Below are positions 8,022 to 14,792 of a stretch of DNA of 16,919 nucleotides, in pieces. Made by a program: the position numbers and the translations under genes. This DNA is from Armatimonadota bacterium. GTDB taxonomy: Bacteria; Armatimonadota; Fimbriimonadia; Fimbriimonadales; ATM1. The notes under the pieces were generated by a model, which worked only from the letters and a program-made list of their open reading frames with translations, was not told where the DNA came from and did not search any database. Location: the NCBI GenBank assembly GCA_013816225.1, contig JACDEQ010000006.1, forward strand, positions 4,250-21,168, given 5' to 3'. Numbering within the stretch: the stretch's first letter is position 1; each line of letters begins with the position of its first letter.

Positions 8022-9043
8022 ACGAGCAGCCGAAGGACGACTTCGACCCGCGGTACTTCACAAGTAGGGAAGTGTGCCCTGTTTGCGAAACGCCCGGGGG
8101 GACCCTACTATACCGGGCCCCACTAAGCGAACCCCCCTTGCGGAGCATGCTAGAGAACCACTATTCCGCAGCGAAGGGAACCATAGAATGGAGCTACTTA
8201 GAGGGCACGGATTACGTGCTGCTCGAATGCCAATCTTGCGGGCTGATCTACCAGAAGTACGTTCCCAACGGGTTCATGTTGAACCACGTTTACAACGAAA
8301 TGATCGATTCGGACTTCCTCAAGTCCTACGAGGAGCGCGCGCTTACGCTGCGAAACTTCGAAAACATTTCCGGTGAGCTGGAGGCCCTTTTTGCATTGAT
8401 TCGCAAGCCTCTATCCGAGATCACCTTCTTAGACTACGGCTTCGGTTTTGGCAAGTGGTCTCGGGCCGCTCGCGGGATGGGAGCCACCGTTTTCGCCACC
8501 GAGATTTCGCCTGAGAAGATCATATTTGCCCGCGAGGTCGGCGTGCAGATCATAGACAACGATGCGATCTCTGCCATGAAGTTCGACATCGTCCACGCTG
8601 AACAGGTCGCCGAGCACTTAGTGGAGCCGCTGAAAGACGTCGCGCTTTTGGCCGGGGCAACCGCAGAAGGTGGAATATTCAAAATGGCGGTGCCGCGCCC
8701 GGGCAACATAAAGGCCCTCTTAGCCTCCCGTGGCATGATCGAAAGGTCTCCTCAGGAGCACTTGTTGAAGGAAAACGAGTTCTTGAAGGACGCGGGCGCT
8801 GCCGACTACGTCGGAATCATGCCGCTTGAGCACGTCAATTTGTACACGGACCGCACGGCAGAGTTTATGGCCAAAAGGTTCGGCTTGACGATCGAAAGCA
8901 CCGCGAGGCCGCGCGTTCCGCGAGTCCATGTCGAAGGCTTCGGCTCGATCGCCAGATCCTTGGCTAACGTGGCCAAAGAGGCGCTCAAGCCCATCATCGA
9001 AAGGCAAAGGAAGGATCGGGGCTACTACTTGTTCCGAAAGTGA
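8006..9043 (+). CDS. Class I SAM-dependent methyltransferase with N-terminal zinc knuckle
   Basis: 345 residues. Two CxxC pairs, Cys24/Cys27 (EVCPVCETP) and Cys75/Cys78 (LECQSCGLIYQ), should form a zinc ribbon of the kind seen in C-methyltransferases acting on nucleotide-linked sugars and in related Methyltransf_13/_23 proteins. A class I fold follows: motif I at 142-150 (LDYGFGFGK), acidic ATEIS at 164-168, and post-motif HAEQVAEHL at 198-205. The third glycine-rich position carries phenylalanine, FGFGK instead of GxGxG, which is acceptable in this group. The C-terminal third (about 230-345) is not a recognised domain. The substrate is unknown and no sugar-biosynthesis genes are adjacent. 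The ATG overlaps the end of the preceding small ORF by 16 bp; GGAGG lies about 18 nt upstream, too far to be ideal, which suggests translational coupling. Confidence 0.85.
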   Translation: MAREIDEQPKDDFDPRYFTSREVCPVCETPGGTLLYRAPLSEPPLRSMLENHYSAAKGTIEWSYLEGTDYVLLECQSCGLIYQKYVPNGFMLNHVYNEMIDSDFLKSYEERALTLRNFENISGELEALFALIRKPLSEITFLDYGFGFGKWSRAARGMGATVFATEISPEKIIFAREVGVQIIDNDAISAMKFDIVHAEQVAEHLVEPLKDVALLAGATAEGGIFKMAVPRPGNIKALLASRGMIERSPQEHLLKENEFLKDAGAADYVGIMPLEHVNLYTDRTAEFMAKRFGLTIESTARPRVPRVHVEGFGSIARSLANVAKEALKPIIERQRKDRGYYLFRK

Positions 9044-9062
9044 GAGGAGAGTGGGTCCTCCA

Positions 9063-9079
9063 AGGCAGATGTCCTGCCT
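9063..9079 (+). terminator. Weak stem-loop after the methyltransferase gene
   Basis: AGGCAG and CTGCCT form a 6-bp stem with a 5-nt loop (ATGTC), 19 nt after the methyltransferase stop, in the gap between convergent genes. An AT-rich stretch (AACATAATATATCT) follows but there is no T-tract, so intrinsic termination would be weak and Rho may do the work. Confidence 0.3.
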
Positions 9080-9165
9080 AACTCAACATAATATATCTTA
9101 TCAGACAGTGTGCTGGAGCGAAAGTACAACGGTGCCGATTCAGGCAGAAGTTTGCCCGGTTCCCT

Positions 9166-9369
9166 TTAGTTTGCTACTAGCTGATCGCTGACGATCCGGT
9201 CGAGTTCGGCGGCCTTGCTGGCGTAGAAGTCCAGCAGACCGTCGATCGCAGTATCGACCTCCTCGCCGTGCTCGCGGATCAATTTGACGACGTATACCGC
9301 AACTGCGCCGAGTCCCGCAATCGCCGCAGTCGTCCCGAGTAATCCAGTCAGTCTTGTCTTCTTCAACAT
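9166..9369 (-). CDS. Small single-pass membrane protein of unknown function
   Basis: 67 residues from the ATG at 9369. AGGGG (9379-9383) lies 9 nt upstream of this codon, whereas it abuts the alternative ATG at 9378 (which would add MND) with no spacing. The N-terminus is basic (MLKKTR), followed by one hydrophobic helix at about 9-28 (GLLGTTAAIAGLGAVAVYVV), and then a 35-residue acidic, probably helical tail with alternating EEVDTAIDGLLDFY and KAAELDRIV. Small YtxH-like envelope proteins have a similar plan, but I cannot assign a family. It is the last minus-strand gene of the block and seems to have its own promoter with two DnaA boxes. No cysteines and no catalytic motif are visible. Confidence 0.6.
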   Translation of the reverse strand: MLKKTRLTGLLGTTAAIAGLGAVAVYVVKLIREHGEEVDTAIDGLLDFYASKAAELDRIVSDQLVAN

Positions 9370-9380
9370 ATCGTTCATCC

Positions 9381-9430
9381 CCTGGTGATAATAGTTATCC
9401 ACAAGATTATAACAACTTATCCACACCAGG
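9381..9430 (-). promoter_or_regulatory. Extended -10 promoter bracketed by two perfect DnaA boxes
   Basis: On the plus strand two copies of TTATCCACA lie at 9395-9403 and 9417-9425, 22 bp apart and in the same orientation. Between them, on the minus strand, is a perfect extended -10, TGtTATAAT (TATAAT at 9406-9411); the -35 region is poor (ATTACC at a 17-bp spacing). Transcription would begin near 9399, inside the first box, about 30 nt before the small membrane protein's start. An inverted repeat CCTGGTG (9381-9387) / CACCAGG (9424-9430) frames the whole element. TTATCCACA is the high-affinity DnaA consensus of many bacteria. Bound DnaA would be expected to block RNA polymerase here. Confidence 0.6.
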
Positions 9431-9443
9431 TAATGACCAAATT

Positions 9444-9458
9444 GGGTGAATCTCACCC
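9444..9458 (-). terminator. Candidate terminator of the receiver-domain gene
   Basis: GGGTGA and TCACCC form a perfect 6-bp stem with a 3-nt loop, starting 7 nt after the stop of the CheY-like gene. On the minus strand the stem is followed by AATTTGG, a weak U-tract. It separates the receiver gene from the downstream DnaA-box promoter, which supports independent transcription of the small membrane protein gene. Confidence 0.4.
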
Positions 9459-9465
9459 TTCTTAA

Positions 9466-9870
9466 CTAATCGATATCGTAGCGCTTCTGGCCGTCGTTAC
9501 CGCCTCCGGCGATAATGCGCTTGATAAAGGTCACTAATTCGGCAGGATTGAAAGGCTTGGTGAGGTAGACGTCGGCGCCGAAGTGATAGCCTTCGAATAC
9601 GTCCTTGTCTTGGGCCTTGGCCGTGAGCATAACGACCGGCAGGTTCTGGGTTTCAGGCTCGCGTCTCAGATTCTTGAGCACTTCGAAGCCGTCCATATAC
9701 GGCATCATTACGTCGAGAACGCAAATGTCCGGCTTATCAGCCCGGATCTTCTCCAGCCCTTCCTTGCCATCATACGCGGTGACGACTTCCCAGCCCTGTC
9801 GCTCCAGGTTCACTTGAATCAGACGCACGATGCTGCGCTCATCATCGCAGACTAGAATCTTGACGGCCAT
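9466..9870 (-). CDS. CheY-like single-domain response regulator
   Basis: 134 residues, a receiver domain with no output domain. Acidic pocket Asp9-Asp10-Glu11, phosphoacceptor Asp53 in CVLDVMMPYMDG, Thr83 in MLTAKAQDKD and Lys105 in LTKPFNP are all present, so phosphotransfer should work. The tail GGGNDGQKRYDID is short and unstructured. It may act by protein contacts, as CheY or Spo0F do, or serve as a shared phosphorelay step. No kinase is in the window. A TAA lies four codons upstream in frame, so the ATG at 9870 is the first usable start; the best Shine-Dalgarno (GGAGG, complement of 9886-9890) is 15 nt away, unusually far. It follows the nuclease gene after 75 bp on the same strand. Confidence 0.9.
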   Translation of the reverse strand: MAVKILVCDDERSIVRLIQVNLERQGWEVVTAYDGKEGLEKIRADKPDICVLDVMMPYMDGFEVLKNLRREPETQNLPVVMLTAKAQDKDVFEGYHFGADVYLTKPFNPAELVTFIKRIIAGGGNDGQKRYDID

Positions 9871-9945
9871 ATGTGTTTACAGAATCCTCCGAGTCGTAGG
9901 GTTGTCAAATGCTACCTCACGGGCAGGGTTTGCGTGTAGATCGAG

Positions 9946-10434
9946 TTACCCTTCTTCAGCCCTAACCGTGTCGAGTATTGAATCTACGACGTAGACGGGA
10001 CACCCGAAGCGAACTGCAAGAGCGATCGCATCGCTGGGCCTGGCGTCGACCTCGAGCTCTTCCCCACCGAGCCTTACGTAAAGCTTGGCGTAGTAGGTTG
10101 CGTTCCACAAATCGTCGATGACAACCCGGTCCAGCGTGCCGCCCATCCGCTCGATGACCATTTTCAAGAGATCGTGTGTCATCGGCCGGTCCAGTTGGGT
10201 GCCTTCCATGACGAGGGAAATCGCCATGGCCTCGAACGGCCCGATCGAAATTGTGAGGTCGCGTCCTTCGTCGTCCTGAAGCTGCACAAACCGCTGGACC
10301 GTGCCGCCGGTTTCTGTTCCGTACGTGGCCGCTATCCGAACCTGGATTGGCACCCCGACGAACTCACCCCTGCCGAGGTCCTTTGGGAAAAAGGGCGGCG
10401 GGTCGTTGAATTCCGGGTTGAACTCTTCGGGCAT
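9946..10434 (-). CDS. Bifunctional nuclease domain protein (BFN, DUF151)
   Basis: 162 residues, a typical single-domain length for the family. After a proline-rich, probably disordered lead (1-22) comes the BFN core: VPIQVRIAA (28-36), ISIGPFEAMAIS (62-73), RPMTHDLLKMVIERMGG (83-99) and the signature ARPSDAIALAVRFGCPVYV (131-149). Family members have been described as dual DNase/RNase proteins, and related proteins appear beside nucleic-acid metabolism genes; the catalytic residues are not well fixed, so activity is inferred. The start lies 4 nt after the rho stop with no good ribosome site (AGCGAG), so it is almost certainly co-transcribed and translationally coupled with rho. Confidence 0.88.
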   Translation of the reverse strand: MPEEFNPEFNDPPPFFPKDLGRGEFVGVPIQVRIAATYGTETGGTVQRFVQLQDDEGRDLTISIGPFEAMAISLVMEGTQLDRPMTHDLLKMVIERMGGTLDRVVIDDLWNATYYAKLYVRLGGEELEVDARPSDAIALAVRFGCPVYVVDSILDTVRAEEG

Positions 10435-10438
10435 CTCG

Positions 10439-11836
10439 CTATGTTGCGGCGCGTGTCTTTTCTACCACGCCCTGCAGGAATTCCGCATTGGAAGGCGTCC
10501 GTTTTAGCAATTTAATGAGAGATTCTGTGGCCTCGACGTTATCCCTTTGGTTCGCAAGGAGCCTGTGGAGGTGATAGACCGCCTCGAGCTCGCCCGGCGC
10601 GAACAGCTTCTCTTCGGCTCTTGTCGAGCTTCTCTTGACGTCTATCGCAGGCCAGATGCGCCTCTCGGCGAGGTCGCGGTCGAGCACGAGCTCCATGTTG
10701 CCGGTACCCTTGAACTCTTCGAATATAGCGTCGTCCATCTTGCTGCCCGTGTCGATCAGCGCCGTGGCGATGATCGTGAGGCTGCCGCCTTCTTCGATAT
10801 TCCTAGCGGAGCCGAAGAATCTTCGCGGACGATACATTGCTGACGGGTCGAGGCCGCCACTGAGTGTCCTTCCACTGGGGTTGACCGTCAAGTTGCTTGC
10901 GCGGGCCATACGGGTTATCGAGTCGAGCAACACGACCACGTCATGGCCGACCTCGACAAGCCGTCGGGCCTGCTCGAGGCAGAGTTCCGAAACTCTCATG
11001 TGGTTCTCGGGCGGCTCGTCGAACGTGCTGCTGATCACTTGGCCGCGCACGGAGCGCCGCATATCGGTAACCTCTTCCGGCCGCTCGTCTACGAGCAGCA
11101 CCATCAGCTTGACCTCGGGATGGTTGGCTTCCACGCTGTTTGCGATTGTCTTCAAGAGCGTGGTTTTTCCGGCCTTGGGAGGGGAGACGATGAGTCCTCT
11201 TTGCCCCTTCCCTATCGGGCAGATCATGTCGATGATGCGCGCCGCGATAGCGGTGGGCGCGGTCTCCATGTGGATCCGATCGTCCGGGAAAATTGGCGTT
11301 AGTTTGTCGAAATCGGGCCGCTTGACGATCGCGTCCGATTCGGCGGCGAATCCGTTTACGGACTCGACCCGCAGGATTCCAAAATACTTCTCGCCCTCTT
11401 TCGGAGCCCGTGCCTGGCCCAGAACTGTGTCGCCTGTTCGAAGCCAGAACCTGCGGATTTGCGACTGGCTAACGTAGATATCATCCTGCGATGGAGCGTA
11501 GTTCTTTTGTCTCAGGAAGCCCCAGCCGTCAGGAAGGATTTCCAAGACGCCGGACTTATAAATCGCGCCAGATTCACTGTTGGTTTCGATCATCACGGCT
11601 TCTACAACCGCCGACCGCGAGCTCCCGTTGAGTGTGATCTTGTATTTCTTGGCCTCCTTGGCGAGCGCCGTGTCGGCCATAGTATCGAAGTGCTTGTAGT
11701 CCGTCGTCGGCAGCTGATCGAGGTCTGCCTGGGTTAGAACATGTTCTCTTGGCCGATTATCACGTCGGCCGCCGCCCTTATTTCGTTGTCGAGACGCGCT
11801 ATTGGGCTCAGCGCCTGAAGGTTTGCGAAAGTGCAT
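10439..11836 (-). CDS. rho: Transcription termination factor Rho
   Basis: 465 residues from the ATG at 11836, chosen because AGGTG lies 4 nt upstream (complement of 11841-11845); a longer frame reaches 11890 but runs over the leader hairpin. Rho is a hexameric RNA helicase that ends transcription. A basic, glycine- and arginine-rich N-terminus (about 1-32) is followed by a helical N-domain (33-85), the RNA-binding OB fold (about 95-160) with RNP1 DGWGFLR at 103-109, and the ATPase core: Walker A PPKAGKTT at 219-226, catalytic ERPEEV at 251-256, Walker B VVVLLDS at 300-306, the secondary RNA-binding stretch VNPSGRTLSGGLDP (318-331), and KGTGNMEL with the arginine-finger region RDLAERRIWP. Everything needed for function is present. 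It has its own promoter region and is followed at 4 nt by the nuclease gene. Confidence 0.97.
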   Translation of the reverse strand: MHFRKPSGAEPNSASRQRNKGGGRRDNRPREHVLTQADLDQLPTTDYKHFDTMADTALAKEAKKYKITLNGSSRSAVVEAVMIETNSESGAIYKSGVLEILPDGWGFLRQKNYAPSQDDIYVSQSQIRRFWLRTGDTVLGQARAPKEGEKYFGILRVESVNGFAAESDAIVKRPDFDKLTPIFPDDRIHMETAPTAIAARIIDMICPIGKGQRGLIVSPPKAGKTTLLKTIANSVEANHPEVKLMVLLVDERPEEVTDMRRSVRGQVISSTFDEPPENHMRVSELCLEQARRLVEVGHDVVVLLDSITRMARASNLTVNPSGRTLSGGLDPSAMYRPRRFFGSARNIEEGGSLTIIATALIDTGSKMDDAIFEEFKGTGNMELVLDRDLAERRIWPAIDVKRSSTRAEEKLFAPGELEAVYHLHRLLANQRDNVEATESLIKLLKRTPSNAEFLQGVVEKTRAAT

Positions 11837-11874
11837 AGAACACCTGTGTGAAAAGATTGGAGAATAACGACACG

Positions 11875-11891
11875 CGTGGGCAGCGCCCACG
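11875..11891 (-). promoter_or_regulatory. Stem-loop at the 5' end of the rho leader
   Basis: CGTGGGC and GCCCACG form a perfect 7-bp, GC-rich stem with a 3-nt loop. If transcription starts near 11896, the hairpin sits within the first ~20 nt of a 60-nt leader. No T-tract follows at once, so it is not a canonical terminator; it could stabilise the mRNA 5' end, take part in attenuation, or weakly terminate hpt transcripts. Confidence 0.4.
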
Positions 11892-11902
11892 GGTCTGCTT
11901 TC

Positions 11903-11923
11903 AGTATATCACGAATTCGTTAT
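11903..11923 (-). promoter_or_regulatory. Predicted rho promoter with an overlapping palindrome
   Basis: On the minus strand TGaTATACT (TATACT at 11903-11908) is an extended -10; no good -35 is seen. Immediately upstream is the perfect 10-bp palindrome ACGAATTCGT (11911-11920), extendable to 16 bp (11908-11923) with one mismatched pair, in the position of an operator. The site is just past the hpt stop, so rho can be transcribed apart from guaA-hpt. Confidence 0.45.
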
Positions 11924-11936
11924 CAAAGTTGCCGCG

Positions 11937-12449
11937 CTATGGCACCAGCCTTCCAACGAACTTCAAATTGCGCCACTCTTCGTTCAAATCCATTCCATAG
12001 CCAACCACGAATTCGTTCGGAAGTTCGAACCCGATGAAGTCTGGGCGGTCCCTTCCTTGAAATGCGTCCGACTTGAAAAGCAACGTCACCACGCGGACAC
12101 TCGTCGCGCCTCTCGCTTTGAGAACTCCTAATAGGTATTCCAAAGTGAGCCCGCTGTCGACGATGTCCTCGACTATTAAGACGTCTCGGCCCTCGATATG
12201 GGTGCTAACATCTAGGCGAATCTCCACAGCCCGCGTCGACCTGGTTCCATCGTAGCTGGCTACGGCCATGAAATCGATGGGGTAGCCACTCCCCAACTCG
12301 CGCGCCAGATCGGCAAGAAAGAACACGGAACCCTTGAGAACCGATAGCAGCAGGGGCCTCGACTCTGCGTATGCGCGCTGTATCTGCTGCGCAAGTTCAC
12401 GAGTTCGGGACGCTATCTGCTCCTCGGTTAGAACGGTTTCGACTCGCAT
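11937..12449 (-). CDS. hpt: Hypoxanthine phosphoribosyltransferase
   Basis: 170 residues from the ATG at 12449. It makes IMP (and usually GMP) from hypoxanthine or guanine and PRPP, in purine salvage. Visible elements: LLLSVLKGS at 34-41, the PPi-binding loop; flexible-loop region ASYDGTRST (64-72); and the PRPP motif VLIVEDIVDSGLT (90-102), with the Glu94-Asp95 pair and Asp98 as general base; and the C-terminal purine-binding part VVGYGMDLNEEWRNL. The length matches the family. The ATG shares one base with the guaA stop (TGATG), a hallmark of translational coupling; GTG codons at 12458 and 12452 are in frame and could be used instead, since GGGAG lies only 2 nt from the ATG. guaA and hpt together would feed GMP from both new synthesis and salvage. 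Confidence 0.94.
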   Translation of the reverse strand: MRVETVLTEEQIASRTRELAQQIQRAYAESRPLLLSVLKGSVFFLADLARELGSGYPIDFMAVASYDGTRSTRAVEIRLDVSTHIEGRDVLIVEDIVDSGLTLEYLLGVLKARGATSVRVVTLLFKSDAFQGRDRPDFIGFELPNEFVVGYGMDLNEEWRNLKFVGRLVP

Positions 12450-13987
12450 CACTCCCACTCGATGGTGGCCGGTGGCTTGCTGGTGAGATCGTACAGAACC
12501 CGGTTTACTCCCTGAACCTCATTGACGATTCTGCTTGCAATCCGTTCGAGAACAGCGAACGGTATCTCGGAAGCGTGCGCCGTCATTGCGTCTTCGCTGG
12601 AGACCGCGCGCAGCACAATCGGGTTTAGATATGTCCTTTCGTCTCCCATAACGCCGACGCTCCGAACATCGAGCAGCGCCGCGTAGGACTGCCAAATTCC
12701 CCGGTTCAAGCCTTCGCGGAAAAGCTCTTCGCGGAAAATAAAGTCTGCGTCTTGTACGGTCCTGACTCTTTCCGGCGTGACCTCGCCCAGAATTCGCACC
12801 GCCAGGCCCGGTCCGGGAAACGGCTCGCGGTCGATCGCTTCGCTGGGCAATCCGAGTTCCCTGCCTGCGGAGCGAACTTCGTCTTTAAAGAGCCAACGGA
12901 GGGGTTCGATGAGCTCCATCTTCATGCAGTCCGGCAGTCCGCCTACATTGTGGTGGGTTTTAATTTTTGCCGCGGTCTTCGATCCGCTCTCGATCACGTC
13001 CGGATAGAGCGTCCCTTGAGCCAGGAAATCGCAGTCGCCGATCTCCGATGCGTGCTGCTCGAAAACGCGCACGAATTCTCCGCCGATTCGCTTCCTTTTC
13101 TCTTCAGGATCGATTACGCCGGCAAGGGCTTTGAAGAACTGGCCCGAGGCTTCGATCGCGACGAACTCGGCCGGTACGTATGTGCGAAATGTTTCGACGA
13201 CCTGCGCAGCCTCGTTCTTTCGCATGAGGCCATGATCGACAAAAACGCACACCAAGCGGTCGCCGATCGCTCTGGCGATGAGGGCTGCGGCAACGGTGCT
13301 GTCCACCCCTCCGGAGACGGCGCACAGCGCCCGGCCCTTGCTGCCGACGCGGCGACGGATCTCTTCCGAAGTCTCCTCGATGAAGTTAGCGGACGTCCAG
13401 TCGCCACGAAAGCCCGCTTGGTCGAATAGGAATTTACGAAGGACTTCCTTGCCGCCCTCGGTGTGCGTGACCTCCGGGTGGAACTGGACTCCAAAGAGCT
13501 TTTGCTCGGGGGCCTCCATCGCGGCCACCGCGCAGGTCGATGTGGTTGCCGCCACCTGAAAGCCCTTCGGAAGAGTAGCAACGGCATCGCCGTGGCTCAT
13601 CCACACCTGCCCGCTCTCGCGCAAGAGAGCTGCGTTCGGTACGGGTTGGAGGAGCTGCTTACCATACTCTCGGTGCTCCACCTTGACAACCTCCCCATCG
13701 AGCAGCCTCGCGAGCAGCTGCTGTCCGTAACAAATCCCGAGCACCGGTGTGCCGCTTTTCAGTAGATCGGGGGAGATGGTCGGGCTGTCGCTGTCGAGCA
13801 CGCTCTTGGGGCCGCCGCTCAGGATTGCGGCCTTCGCCTGACGCCATTCGGATTCGAGATTCGGAGAATCCCAAGCGACGATCTTCGAATAGACCTTTAA
13901 CTCGCGGGCCTTTCGCGCGATCAATTGGGTGTACTGCCCGCCGAAGTCTACGACCAATAACGTTTCGTGCGTCGCAGACTTGTCCAC
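12449..13987 (-). CDS. guaA: GMP synthase (glutamine-hydrolysing)
   Basis: 512 residues, standard length. It aminates XMP to GMP with glutamine and ATP. The N-terminal class I amidotransferase domain (about 8-190) has the triad Cys86 (GICYGQQL), His170 and Glu172 (FGVQFHPEVTHT). The ATP pyrophosphatase domain (about 200-390) has the PP-loop SGGVDS at 225-230 plus DHGLMRKNE and LAQGTLYPDVIES. The C-terminal dimerisation domain ends in the conserved TSKPPATIEWE. The start is a GTG at 13987 with no clear Shine-Dalgarno; a nearby ATG (14003) is out of frame and encodes nothing recognisable. Its stop is fused to the hpt start. It is divergent from the NatA-like gene across 55 bp, where no convincing promoter can be seen for either direction. 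Confidence 0.96.
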   Translation of the reverse strand: MDKSATHETLLVVDFGGQYTQLIARKARELKVYSKIVAWDSPNLESEWRQAKAAILSGGPKSVLDSDSPTISPDLLKSGTPVLGICYGQQLLARLLDGEVVKVEHREYGKQLLQPVPNAALLRESGQVWMSHGDAVATLPKGFQVAATTSTCAVAAMEAPEQKLFGVQFHPEVTHTEGGKEVLRKFLFDQAGFRGDWTSANFIEETSEEIRRRVGSKGRALCAVSGGVDSTVAAALIARAIGDRLVCVFVDHGLMRKNEAAQVVETFRTYVPAEFVAIEASGQFFKALAGVIDPEEKRKRIGGEFVRVFEQHASEIGDCDFLAQGTLYPDVIESGSKTAAKIKTHHNVGGLPDCMKMELIEPLRWLFKDEVRSAGRELGLPSEAIDREPFPGPGLAVRILGEVTPERVRTVQDADFIFREELFREGLNRGIWQSYAALLDVRSVGVMGDERTYLNPIVLRAVSSEDAMTAHASEIPFAVLERIASRIVNEVQGVNRVLYDLTSKPPATIEWE

Positions 13988-14042
13988 TCGTTAAGTTTTC
14001 CATTTATCCCGGCGCACGGTCAAGTGAGGTAGCCTTTGCGCG

Positions 14043-14792
14043 TTGATCACGGTCGATTCCCTGACAAAACACTTTGTAGACAGCAAGCGCGGAATCGTGC
14101 GCGCGGTGGAGGGCGTTTCCTTCGAGTCTCAACCAGGGGAAATCTTCGGATTATTGGGAGCGAACGGCGCTGGCAAGACTACGCTCATGCGCATGCTCAG
14201 CACGGTCATCACTCCCACGTCCGGTTCCGCGACGATCTCAGGCTACGACGTCGTTCGAGACGCCGCACAGGTCAGACGGAATATAGGCTTTATGTCCAGC
14301 ACAACGGCCCTGTACACGCGCCTGACCGCCAAGGAGATGATCGTGTACATGGGCCGACTCTATGGGCTCGGTGGCCGCGATCTCGATCGGCGGGTGGCCG
14401 AAGTGATCCAGATGCTTCAGATAGCCGATTTCCAGCACCGACTGTGCGACAAAATATCCACCGGCCAGAAGCAGCGTGTGAGCCTCGCAAGAACGATCCT
14501 GCACGATCCGCCGGTGCTCTTCTTCGATGAGCCGACGGCTGGCCTCGACGTCCTCGCCAGCCGCACGATCATGGAGTTCATCGAGGAACGCCGAACCTCG
14601 GGAAAAACAGTGGTTTTCTGCACTCATATCATGAGCGAAGCGGAGCGGCTTTGCGACCGCATTTGCGTCCTGCACAACGGCAAGGTCGCGGCGATCGGCA
14701 CGCTGGACGAACTGAAAACGATGACGGGAGAAGAAGGGCTCGAAAAAGTCTTCCTGTCCCTCGTGTCCGGCCAGGAGGCCGAGGTCGCTTGA
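14043..14792 (+). CDS. ABC transporter ATP-binding protein, NatA-like
   Basis: 249 residues. The TTG at 14043 is the only possible early start, because an in-frame TGA lies 18 bp upstream; GAGGT sits 12 nt before it, a wide spacing. Walker A is GANGAGKT (39-46), the signature is STGQKQR (139-145) rather than LSGGQ, Walker B is VLFFDEPTAGLD (158-169), and the switch histidine is in CTHIMSEAE. In the Q-loop region the sequence reads GFMSSTTALYTRLTA, without the usual glutamine; this STT/ALY pattern with the STGQKQ signature is what NatA-type sodium exporters show. It forms an exporter with the membrane protein encoded directly downstream, with which it overlaps by 4 nt. Sodium or drug export is the family's known role; the real substrate is not shown by the sequence. 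Confidence 0.92.
   Translation: MITVDSLTKHFVDSKRGIVRAVEGVSFESQPGEIFGLLGANGAGKTTLMRMLSTVITPTSGSATISGYDVVRDAAQVRRNIGFMSSTTALYTRLTAKEMIVYMGRLYGLGGRDLDRRVAEVIQMLQIADFQHRLCDKISTGQKQRVSLARTILHDPPVLFFDEPTAGLDVLASRTIMEFIEERRTSGKTVVFCTHIMSEAERLCDRICVLHNGKVAAIGTLDELKTMTGEEGLEKVFLSLVSGQEAEVA

Noticed and set aside
9381..9430. Chromosomal origin of replication (oriC)
   Set aside because: Only two DnaA boxes are present, there is no long AT-rich unwinding region, and neither dnaA, dnaN nor other origin-linked genes occur in the window. A regulatory or titration site fits better.
9880..9908. A promoter for the receiver gene from TTGACA (complement of 9903-9908)
   Set aside because: The -35 is perfect, but no -10 better than three of six is found at 16-19 bp, and a start there would leave out the only Shine-Dalgarno (complement of 9886-9890).
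11837..11890. Longer Rho start at 11890
   Set aside because: It would translate through the leader hairpin, adds unfamiliar residues (MGAAHACRYSPIFSHRCS) and has no better ribosome site than the ATG at 11836.
13659..14003. A 114-codon minus-strand ORF (MENLTSGQVC)
   Set aside because: It lies out of frame over the amidotransferase domain of guaA, is arginine-rich and resembles no protein.
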